Of a DNA stretch of 64,000 nt, positions 55,339-62,834 are shown piece by piece. Positions within the stretch are counted from its first letter, which is position 1, and each line of letters opens with the position of its first letter. The notes under the pieces were generated by a model. The model was not told the origin of the DNA, made no database searches, and was given only the letters and a program-made list of their open reading frames with translations. This stretch comes from DATBQN01 sp963755825 (GTDB lineage: Bacteria > Acidobacteriota > Thermoanaerobaculia > Multivoradales > UBA5704): NCBI GenBank assembly GCA_963755825.1, contig CAVWLA010000001.1, positions 2,108,001-2,172,000 of the forward strand, in the 5' to 3' direction. The position numbers and the translations under genes are program-made.

Positions 55339-56481
55339 CTACGAGAGGTAGAGGATGTCGATCGGCCCACCGAAGGCGGTGGCCGACTCGATAGGGGACC
55401 ATCCTCCCCGGACCGCCGCGGCCACGTTCCGCGGAGGATAGGGGTCGAGGACGTGAAACTCCTGGGTACCTGCACCCGCGTCCTCCCGAAAACCGACGAT
55501 GACGCGCGCGTGGAGAGGCGGAGCGTTAATCCTCTCGCGTAGTGGCACATTGTTGCTCAAGAGCGCCCGGGCAACCGCGAAAGTCGGGGCCGGAACGACG
55601 TTGGCGTGCAAGGCAGGGGTGACCTGAGCGTACCCGGCTTTCTCTTGATCCAGGTTGGTTCCACCGACGCCGGTGCCCATCAGAGTCGCCATCGTAGCCT
55701 GCGTGTAGGGCCGATTGTGCCAGTTGAGAATCATGCTCGCCGTCGCCGGAACGCACGAATCGGCATCGCGCTGAGGCTGCAATACCACTCGAGGGTTGAC
55801 CGTGAAGTCGACGATCGTTGGCGCTGCCGGCGCTGGCAATCCATTGCCGGCAGCCTCTACCGCGAGTGCATGGTCGGGCTCCGGTGAACCGAGGCGCGCC
55901 GCCTGGGCCCGCCAGGAAGCGACATTGGTCTCGCAGGCCTCCTGGGACATCCTCGCGAGAGGACACCAATCCATGGCGCGCTCCGGCGGGCGGAAGGTGG
56001 CATCATCCGGCGGGCAAGCCACCAGGTCGGCGACGTCCAGCACGAATCGACGACCCTCCGCTTGGACCACGAAACCCAGCTTGGGGTAGGAATAGCAGAC
56101 GAGAGGCTCGTCCCCCGTGCCGCCGAACCGCGGGAGGACATCGCGTGCCGCCTGGATCCACTCGCTCCAGGACTCTCGTGCTCCGAGGGCCAGGACCACG
56201 TTGCCCAGCGCCTGAGATCCGGAGGTGCGCACCACCACGGGATCTCCATCGGTTACCGCGAAGGTGTGCTCGCGAAAGAGCACTCGGCCTTCGACGTCGA
56301 GGATCTCCAGCATCTCCGCATCGACCGGCGCCGCTTCGTCCACCGCCGCCTCGGCGCCTCCGGCGAGCGCCTCGGCGGGAGGAGGCGCGGCGGCCTTACC
56401 CGGGAAATGCTGCTCGAAGGATTGCCGCGCCAAGCGAAGCGCGGTTTCCTGATCGACAGAAAAGTCATCGATATCGCTCAT
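55339..56481 (-). CDS. C39/papain-like cysteine peptidase of cassette B
   Basis: 380 residues; Shine-Dalgarno ggagga. The C-terminal 160 residues look like a C39-type papain-fold peptidase: Gln235 and Cys243 in VVLQPQRDADSCVPATASM, His324 in PPLHARVIVGFRED, and Asp346 in FHVLDPYPP. The N-terminal 220 residues are a separate, unrecognised domain (for example DGDPVVVRTSGSQALGNVVL). There is no signal peptide. It is the third gene of the cassette B operon, 19 bases after the FxGL gene. It takes the place that an S8 peptidase has in cassette A. Peptidases of this fold often cut leader peptides or single sites. Confidence 0.75.
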   Translation of the reverse strand: MSDIDDFSVDQETALRLARQSFEQHFPGKAAAPPPAEALAGGAEAAVDEAAPVDAEMLEILDVEGRVLFREHTFAVTDGDPVVVRTSGSQALGNVVLALGARESWSEWIQAARDVLPRFGGTGDEPLVCYSYPKLGFVVQAEGRRFVLDVADLVACPPDDATFRPPERAMDWCPLARMSQEACETNVASWRAQAARLGSPEPDHALAVEAAGNGLPAPAAPTIVDFTVNPRVVLQPQRDADSCVPATASMILNWHNRPYTQATMATLMGTGVGGTNLDQEKAGYAQVTPALHANVVPAPTFAVARALLSNNVPLRERINAPPLHARVIVGFREDAGAGTQEFHVLDPYPPRNVAAAVRGGWSPIESATAFGGPIDILYLS

Positions 56482-56500
56482 GGCTCCTCCGTTGGAAGAC

Positions 56501-57520
56501 CTAGGGCAGGCCGGCGGGCTCGAACCAGGCGCCCGAGCATTTGATCGGCGTCACGCCGCCGGTGGCGCTGGTCGGGAGCCGGTTGACGTACTGGACCGGG
56601 ACCGGAACGGGCAGCCAGAGGTTCGCCTTCTGGAGCGCCGCGTAGTCGGCCGATAGGCGATAGACCTCGGCGAAGTCGTGATCCGGCTCGGGAGCGGCCG
56701 TCGGGCTACCCTTCGCCGTGGCGTAGTAGCCGCAACAGAGGTTGGTCACGTCCACCTGCAGCAAGGCCCCCGCGACGGGAGCGAGCACCAGCTCTCTCGT
56801 CGTCCCGGCGGAGAAGTCGGTCGCCTTGATGACGACGCTGGAACCGTCGTCGATCACCACCTCCAGGACCACCCGATGGGCGAGCGCCTGGCTGTAAGCC
56901 GGAGCGCCATTCGGAGGCGGGACGAACTGAGCGATCACCCAGCCATCGAGAAACTGGCCGATGGCATCGGTGCCCAGGATGCCGGACTCGAGGACGAAGC
57001 GGGCGGCGACGTCCGAGGAAGGTGTGGATAGCAGGTTCTCCCGGCTGATCGTGCCGGCGCCCGGCAGTGCCTTCTCCACCTGCGGGATCCAACTGACGTC
57101 GGAGAGCAGCCGATAGTAGTCCCTCGCCTCATTCGTCCCGTAGGGGGCGGCCCCGAGGGAGGGAGGGCAGTCCTGCGTCGCGTCGCGGCCTCCTTCCATC
57201 ACCGTCAGACCCTGGTTGAGCTCCTGGTCGTCCTCTCCGGCGCGGCGCACGAAGAGGCGCACCTCCTCGTTCTCGAGCTCCCAGCGGCCCAAGACATCGG
57301 AATTGGGGTCGCCGCCCGGCTGCAGCTGACGAACCGGGAAGCCGATCTCCGCCGAGTGCGCGTCGTAGTCGGGGGACTGATCCCAACGGCCCCCCGCCGT
57401 ATCCGGCTCCTGGTCCTTCACGATCAGCACGTCGACCCGCCGCGGTGAGGTTTCCCCGTCCTTGACCCGCGGCACGAACGCACAGAGGCCACTGAACGTC
57501 ATCCTGAATGTGTAGCTCAT
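56501..57520 (-). CDS. FxGLxAFV-family protein of cassette B (uncharacterised)
   Basis: 339 residues; the ATG at 57520 overlaps the CHAT stop (ATGA) and has Shine-Dalgarno aaagggga. It begins SYTFRMTFSGLCAFVPRVKD, then a region rich in Asp and Pro, and has VDVTNLCCGYYATAKG followed by DHDFAEVYRL. The N-terminal and C-terminal motifs are shared with the cassette A protein of nearly the same length (340). No catalytic motif, signal peptide or membrane helix is evident. Tight coupling to CHAT suggests the two proteins act together in fixed ratio. Confidence 0.7.
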   Translation of the reverse strand: MSYTFRMTFSGLCAFVPRVKDGETSPRRVDVLIVKDQEPDTAGGRWDQSPDYDAHSAEIGFPVRQLQPGGDPNSDVLGRWELENEEVRLFVRRAGEDDQELNQGLTVMEGGRDATQDCPPSLGAAPYGTNEARDYYRLLSDVSWIPQVEKALPGAGTISRENLLSTPSSDVAARFVLESGILGTDAIGQFLDGWVIAQFVPPPNGAPAYSQALAHRVVLEVVIDDGSSVVIKATDFSAGTTRELVLAPVAGALLQVDVTNLCCGYYATAKGSPTAAPEPDHDFAEVYRLSADYAALQKANLWLPVPVPVQYVNRLPTSATGGVTPIKCSGAWFEPAGLP

Positions 57521-60500
57521 CTCGATCCCCTTTCATCGGAACTACCGATCAGTTCAAAGCTCGCCCAGCTCGCGGGAGTGGCATCCGCCTCCTCCAAGGC
57601 GCGCAGCTGGGCATTGCGCAACGCTTCGGCCAAGCCGTCTCCAGCGTGGAGACGGCGATGAAACTCGGTCAACAGGCGAGAGCTCGCGGCGTCGCTCACC
57701 TCCCACTGGCTCGCCACGACCGCCGGCACGCCAGCGATCAAGAGGGCTCGCACCAGCCCCTCGGCGCCGCGGCTCAGGTAGCGCCTGGCGCCCGCGGTGT
57801 GACAGCCGGCGAGCACCGCCAGCCGCAGCCGGGAGAGGGGGGCCCGTTCGAGGTCCTCGGCGAGGAGCTGGCCGTCCGGCCGTCCCGGCTCCGGAGCGAG
57901 CACGAGCGACGACTGGGAGGGATCGGCCGGGCTGTCGAGGGCGTGGCTCGCGACGTGGAGCACGTCGCTCGCCGCCGCCGCCGCGAGCACCGCGGCCGGC
58001 GTCGCCCGCTCGCCGGTGAGCGGCTCGGCTCCGCCGTAGATCGCCGCGACCTCACGCGCCTCTCGGAGCGCCGCCGGCAGGTCTCGCAGCTTGGGGAAGC
58101 GGACACTATTGACCACCGGGTCGCCGACCACCGCCGCCGCGGCATGGGCGAACGAGACACCGGCGAGCCTGTCGCTCGCGCGCACGAAGAGTTTCGCGTT
58201 CGGCGGGTAAAGAAAGGCCCAACGCCTGACGAGATACCGGCCCTCCCTCGCGTCGACGAGCGCCGAGAAGGGGAGGCCATCGAGCACGCCGTCGCGGACG
58301 ATGAGGAGCGTCCTCGAGCCGCCGATGAATGGCAGGAGCGGGCGGATGAGGACGTCGTAGAGGTGGCTACCCGGCCGCGCGATCGCCGCCGCGGCGGCCC
58401 GCCCGAGGATGAGGCCGCGAAACTGCGCGACCTCGGCCGCCAGCCGGCGCTCTCCCTCGCGGAGCGTTACACAGCGGAGGATCTCGTGCCTCACGACACA
58501 GGCGAGGCTCGCTTCGGGACCGATGAGATATTCGACGAGAGCCTGGCGCGGTGCGAGGTGCACTTGAATCTCCGTCACCAGCTCTCCGTCGGCGAGCTGG
58601 CGCCCGCGAATGGGCTCGCTCGCGCCGGAGAGCTCCAGCACCCGAAACCGCTCCGCGTCAGCGAAGGCTACCGCCGGCCGGTCCAGCGTCTCGGCCTCGA
58701 AGACCGCCGCCTCGGTGAATGCCGAGTGCATCCGATCGAGGAAGGGCACGCGCGCATCCGCCTGCACCCGCGAGCTCTGCGCCTCGATCTCCGCCAGGCT
58801 GGCACGAAAGTCTTCCTCGGCGCCTCCGCGATCTCCCAGCTTCGTCCGCGCCAGGGCGCGCTTCTCATAGAGCTCGGGGAGGCTGGAGCCCTCTCCGGTC
58901 TGGCGCCAATAGTCGATCGACTGGGTCAGGCTCTCGACGGCGCGACCCGGGGCGCTCAGCAGGTCCCGGCTGCCGCGGTCGACCGCCAAGAGCGCCTTGA
59001 TCCTCTCAAGCCTCTGCCGATCCGACGTCCCCTGGAGCAAACCCCCGGCGGTCAGCAGATCGCTCTCCGCGTCGCCCTCGCGTCCGAGCTGTCGCAGAAC
59101 GGCGCTCCGCTGCTGCCGCGACTCGGCTTCGAGCAACGGGTCGTGGGCCGCCTCGAGCGCGTCGATGGCCTCGTTCTCGAAGTAGAGCGCTACGCCGGGC
59201 CGGTGAAGGCTCAGCTCGGCGGCGACGGCGTCGAGCAGGGTGTTGTGAAAATAGATCGATTGGCGATCGCCACGCAGCAACCAGAGAGCTCGCCGGCGAT
59301 GCTGCCAGCCCTCGTCGGGTTGACCCTGCAGGCCGAGGTTCTCGCCGATCATGGTCTCTAGGGCGGCCACGTTCTCCGTCTCGCCCGTCGGCAAGAGCAG
59401 ACGCCTCGCCTGCTGGTAGTGGCTGAGCGATGCGCCGTAGCTCGTGGCCCGGCCGTAGGCGATGCCAAGGCCGGTCTCCGCACGGCCGTGGAGCACCGGG
59501 AAGGGAGTGAGATCCTCGCCTTCGATCAGGGTGCGGAAGGTCCGCTCCGCATCCCGCAGCCTGCTGCCGAAGACCTCGCAGTAGCCGGCCTTCACGGCCG
59601 CCCAGAGACGGAAGGCACTGCCGCCGGCGGCAAGCAGGCGGCGCGCACGCTCGAAGTGCACGAGCGCCGCGCGGTCGTCGTCCTGGTAGAGCTTCTGGCC
59701 CGCGCCGAACTCGTGATGGCCGCGAGCGAGCGTGGCGAGCCGCGGGAGATCGCCGCTCTGGATCGAGCCGTCGACGGCGCCGACCGCGGCGGCGACCATG
59801 CGATCGCCTGTAGCTTGCGCCAGGGAAATGCCGATCTCACGCGCAGTGGCGAGCGAAACGGCCGCCGCCCCGCGGTCGCCGCACAGCCAGGCGTCGCCCC
59901 AAGAGACCAGCTCGTCCTCGGCATGGAGACGGGCGCGCTGCGGAAATCGCGTCACCAGAGCGAGCACACCGAGGTGATCGACCCGGCCGGCCGCCCGATC
60001 GAGTCGCAGGAGCGCTCTCTCCCAGAGGTCGGACTCGGCGGGCGTCCCCTCCAGGCGCCGAAGGTGCGACCGCACCGCTGCCGTCCATTCCGACTTGGCG
60101 TCGAGGCGCAAGTAGGCCTTCCACGCCTTGACCGCCTGTTCTTCGAGCGCCAGTCGCTCGAGCGCCAGCGCCAGGTTGTAGCGAGCTTCCGCCAGCGCGG
60201 GGTCGAGCGCGGTCGCCGCATCGAGCGCCGCGAGCGCCGACACGACGTCCGTGGCATCGGCCTCTCCCGCGTCGTAGCGAGCGAGATATGCTGCGCCGAG
60301 GTCTGACTGCAGGCTCGCTCGCCCGGGGTCCAGAGCAGCGGCTCGCTCGAGCAGCTCGATCGCATCGAGAAAGCGCCCTGCGCGCAACGCCAGGAGCGCT
60401 AGGCCGGCGACCGCCTCGGACGACGTGTCCCCGCTCGCCCGCAGCTCTCCCTCGAGCTCCTGACAATGGCGACAGGCCGGCTGGGACAGCGCCCGGGGGC

Positions 60501-60837
60501 CGAAGCCGACGATGCGGGCCGTGGCGATCGGGCTGCGGCCAATGGCCTCGGCGATCTCCGCGCGAGTCCAACGTTTGGGTGCGGACGGAGCGACGCAGAC
60601 CTTCAGCACCGGCGCGGCGAGACCCACTCCGACGCAAACCGAGAGCAGAGCCATCACCCGGCGAGAGAGCATCTCGTCTTGAGGGAAGGACCGACCGTAC
60701 GTCAAGCCCTCTCGGCGCGACGTCGAACGCCCGCCAACGGAACTTGGGCTTACAGGGCAGTGATCGTAGCACGGCGGAAAACGGAAGGTTTTCTCTTCCA
60801 GCGCGGCGATCCTCTTGCGGTCTCGGAGCGGCATCAT
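57517..60837 (-). CDS. Membrane-anchored TPR-CHAT (caspase-fold) protease of cassette B
   Basis: 1106 residues from the ATG at 60837, which has the strong Shine-Dalgarno aaggag; an ATG at 60672 just before the membrane segment (RRVMALLSVCVGVGLAAPVL) is the alternative. A TPR-like helical region (for example AGLALLALRAGRFLDAIELL) fills the middle. The C-terminal CHAT domain has His in VLHVASHALDS (about 965) and Cys in LAVLAGCHTAGAR (about 1012), 47 residues apart as in cassette A, then LLIAGVPAVVASQWEVSD. The dyad is intact. It has the same domain order and near-equal length as the cassette A protein, so they are paralogues. It is the first gene of an operon with FxGL and C39-like genes. Confidence 0.87.
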   Translation of the reverse strand: MMPLRDRKRIAALEEKTFRFPPCYDHCPVSPSSVGGRSTSRREGLTYGRSFPQDEMLSRRVMALLSVCVGVGLAAPVLKVCVAPSAPKRWTRAEIAEAIGRSPIATARIVGFGPRALSQPACRHCQELEGELRASGDTSSEAVAGLALLALRAGRFLDAIELLERAAALDPGRASLQSDLGAAYLARYDAGEADATDVVSALAALDAATALDPALAEARYNLALALERLALEEQAVKAWKAYLRLDAKSEWTAAVRSHLRRLEGTPAESDLWERALLRLDRAAGRVDHLGVLALVTRFPQRARLHAEDELVSWGDAWLCGDRGAAAVSLATAREIGISLAQATGDRMVAAAVGAVDGSIQSGDLPRLATLARGHHEFGAGQKLYQDDDRAALVHFERARRLLAAGGSAFRLWAAVKAGYCEVFGSRLRDAERTFRTLIEGEDLTPFPVLHGRAETGLGIAYGRATSYGASLSHYQQARRLLLPTGETENVAALETMIGENLGLQGQPDEGWQHRRRALWLLRGDRQSIYFHNTLLDAVAAELSLHRPGVALYFENEAIDALEAAHDPLLEAESRQQRSAVLRQLGREGDAESDLLTAGGLLQGTSDRQRLERIKALLAVDRGSRDLLSAPGRAVESLTQSIDYWRQTGEGSSLPELYEKRALARTKLGDRGGAEEDFRASLAEIEAQSSRVQADARVPFLDRMHSAFTEAAVFEAETLDRPAVAFADAERFRVLELSGASEPIRGRQLADGELVTEIQVHLAPRQALVEYLIGPEASLACVVRHEILRCVTLREGERRLAAEVAQFRGLILGRAAAAAIARPGSHLYDVLIRPLLPFIGGSRTLLIVRDGVLDGLPFSALVDAREGRYLVRRWAFLYPPNAKLFVRASDRLAGVSFAHAAAAVVGDPVVNSVRFPKLRDLPAALREAREVAAIYGGAEPLTGERATPAAVLAAAAASDVLHVASHALDSPADPSQSSLVLAPEPGRPDGQLLAEDLERAPLSRLRLAVLAGCHTAGARRYLSRGAEGLVRALLIAGVPAVVASQWEVSDAASSRLLTEFHRRLHAGDGLAEALRNAQLRALEEADATPASWASFELIGSSDERGSR

Positions 60838-60839
60838 GG

Positions 60840-60858
60840 CGTCTCCTTCCTGGAGACG
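60840..60858 (-). promoter_or_regulatory. Hairpin covering the Shine-Dalgarno of the cassette B CHAT gene
   Basis: Inverted repeat cgtctcc (60840-60846) / ggagacg (60852-60858) with a 5-base loop. On the minus strand the second arm, GGAGACG, contains the ribosome-binding GGAG just before the ATG pair, so folding would hide it. Confidence 0.4.
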
Positions 60859-60909
60859 GACCAAGATTCTGGTTTCCCCATCTCTAATCCCGCCCGAGCG
60901 TCCGGTAGA

Positions 60910-61755
60910 ATGCCGGCGATCGAGACATCACGTCGCTTGCCCGCCGAGCTCGCCCTGGTGAAAACCGCCCTCATGGCGCCCGCCGATCCGCCGGAGAAAG
61001 TCTTTCTCGAGCATCGCGCGCTCATCGCGAAACTCGCGGCGTCAGTGTGCCGGCGCAACCGGTGCCGGCCGGAAGAAGCCGAGGACTTCTTATCCATCGT
61101 GTGGGAAAAGATGATCGCCGACGACTATGCCGTGTTCAGGAACTTCAGGGCGACGAGCAAGCTGCCCACCTTCCTGACGATCGTCGTCGCCAACTGCTTC
61201 AAGGACTTCCGCAACAAGAGCTGGGGGAAATACCGGACCTCCGCCGAGGCGCTGAAGCTAGGCGGCTGCGCGATTTTGCTCGATCAGCTGCTGCGGCGCG
61301 ATGGCCTCACTTTCGACGAGGCCTGTCAAGTAATCATCCAGAGCCAGAAGGTCGCCATCTCGCGAAAGGAGCTGGAGCGGATCGCGGCGCGCCTGCCGAA
61401 GAAGCCGCCGCGCAAGCTCGAGGGTGAGGAGGCTCTCGAGGGCCTCTCGTCCGGCGATTCGGGACCCGAAGCGCTGGCCTTGCGTTCCGATGCGGCGCGT
61501 CAACGGCGGCACGTGAAGTCCGTCCTTCGAGCTCTCCTCGACGACTTGCCGGCGGAGGACCGGCTGCTCTTGAAGCTCCGCGTCATCGAGGGCTTCCAGG
61601 TGGTCGAGATCGCCCGCCGCCTGCGGCTCGACGCGAAGCAGCTCTACCGGCGCATCGAACGGATTCTCAAGGGCCTGCGCCGCTCGCTCGAGACCGAGGG
61701 TATCGGCTGGAATGTGGTTCTCGAGCTCCTGGACTCAGGGCTTCGCGAGGAATAG
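60910..61755 (+). CDS. ECF-like sigma factor of cassette B
   Basis: 281 residues from the ATG at 60910; starts at 60958 (GTG) or 60973 (ATG) are possible, as no Shine-Dalgarno is clear. Region 2: ASVCRRNRCRPEEAEDFLSI then AVFRNFRATSKLPTFLTIVV and FKDFRNKSWGKYRTS. Region 4: LLDDLPAEDRLLLKLRVIEG then EIARRLRLDAKQLYRRIERI. It is homologous to the cassette A factor throughout. It is divergent from the CHAT operon, with only 72 bases between starts, so it may control its own and the CHAT promoter. Confidence 0.87.
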   Translation: MPAIETSRRLPAELALVKTALMAPADPPEKVFLEHRALIAKLAASVCRRNRCRPEEAEDFLSIVWEKMIADDYAVFRNFRATSKLPTFLTIVVANCFKDFRNKSWGKYRTSAEALKLGGCAILLDQLLRRDGLTFDEACQVIIQSQKVAISRKELERIAARLPKKPPRKLEGEEALEGLSSGDSGPEALALRSDAARQRRHVKSVLRALLDDLPAEDRLLLKLRVIEGFQVVEIARRLRLDAKQLYRRIERILKGLRRSLETEGIGWNVVLELLDSGLREE

Positions 61756-61818
61756 GGTGCGACCGAGATGCCCCTGGGTAAGCGCAAATGGAGCTGGTGG
61801 TCGTCCAATCGATAGCGG

Positions 61819-62808
61819 ATGGGTTTTGAGATGAAGTCAGACGAACGAGCGGCCGGACCGACCCTGGATGACGCCGGCGAGGGTACGCACCCCGACCTGG
61901 AGGACCTCGCGGCTCTCATGGACGGTCGCCTCGCCGCCGAATCGAGCGCAGCGATCCGACAGCACATCTCGCGGTGCGACGATTGCTATGAGGTCTTCTC
62001 GGAGGCCCTCCACCTCCTGCAGGAGGCGGAGCCGCAAGGAGAGCCAGAGCCTCGCCAGACGCCGATTCCCTTCCCAGCACGAATCCACCGTCGGTGGGCT
62101 GTCGTCGCCGCACTCGTCGCGGCGGCGGCGCTCGCCCTGGGTGGCGGCGAGATCCTCTATCGGCTCTTTTCTTCGCCTGCGGCGTTTCGCGTCGACCAGA
62201 TCTCCGCGACCCTCGGCCTGACGCAGGGAGCCAAGAGTCCCTGGACCGGGGATAGCCGCGGCGAGACGGGAGGCGAGAGAGTGCCCCAGACTGCATGGTC
62301 CTTCCGTCTGGGCGTCGAGCTGGTCAACCTACAGGTGAGCCTTGACGCCGATGATGGCGTTCGGGCAGCAGACGCCGCCGCCCAGATCAACATCCTGCTC
62401 GACACCCTCCATGCGATGCCGCAGACGACCAAGGACTTCTATATTCGCCTCGCCGACAGGAAGCCGACCGCTGGACATCGAGCGCGCGACTCCGCCCCGC
62501 AGGCGGCGAAGCTGGCGGATCTCGCGTTTGCCGGCACAGTCGAGGAGCCGTACTTCGAGCTGGGCAAGTGGTCGGAGGCCGGCTGGCTCGCCGCGAGCAC
62601 CCGTCGGTCGAATCTCTTCCGGATTGACAACGTCGAGCGGTTCCCGGCAAGCGTCGAACGGCGATTTGGGAAGGAGCTCGGCCCGGAGACGGTCACCGAG
62701 CTCCGGAGAATCGACGAGATCCTTCGGCGCGACAATCTCCGGCAGCAAGATTTCGATCGGCTGGGGCAGCTCTTTTCCAGCATCCTGCAGAGGTATTACC
62801 CGGTCTGA
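61819..62808 (+). CDS. zf-HC2 transmembrane anti-sigma-like protein of cassette B
   Basis: 329 residues (ATG at 61819, or 61831). HPDLEDLAALMDGRLAAESS leads to the zinc motif HISRCDDCYEVF (H-x3-C-x2-C). One membrane segment follows (WAVVAALVAAAALALGGGEI), then an exported helical domain ending in FDRLGQLFSSILQRYYPV. The design equals that of cassette A: cytoplasmic sigma-binding head, helix, outside sensor. It lies 63 bases after the sigma gene. It is convergent with the acyltransferase gene, 26 bases apart. Confidence 0.82.
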   Translation: MGFEMKSDERAAGPTLDDAGEGTHPDLEDLAALMDGRLAAESSAAIRQHISRCDDCYEVFSEALHLLQEAEPQGEPEPRQTPIPFPARIHRRWAVVAALVAAAALALGGGEILYRLFSSPAAFRVDQISATLGLTQGAKSPWTGDSRGETGGERVPQTAWSFRLGVELVNLQVSLDADDGVRAADAAAQINILLDTLHAMPQTTKDFYIRLADRKPTAGHRARDSAPQAAKLADLAFAGTVEEPYFELGKWSEAGWLAASTRRSNLFRIDNVERFPASVERRFGKELGPETVTELRRIDEILRRDNLRQQDFDRLGQLFSSILQRYYPV

Positions 62809-62834
62809 GACCGGCTGCCCGTCGCGCCCCACCT

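Noticed and set aside
55195..55542. Plus-strand GTG frame of 115 codons as a possible small gene.
   Set aside because: Its first 45 codons match the C-terminal end of the anti-sigma proteins and the rest is antisense to the C39-like gene, so it is a gene remnant, not an intact gene.
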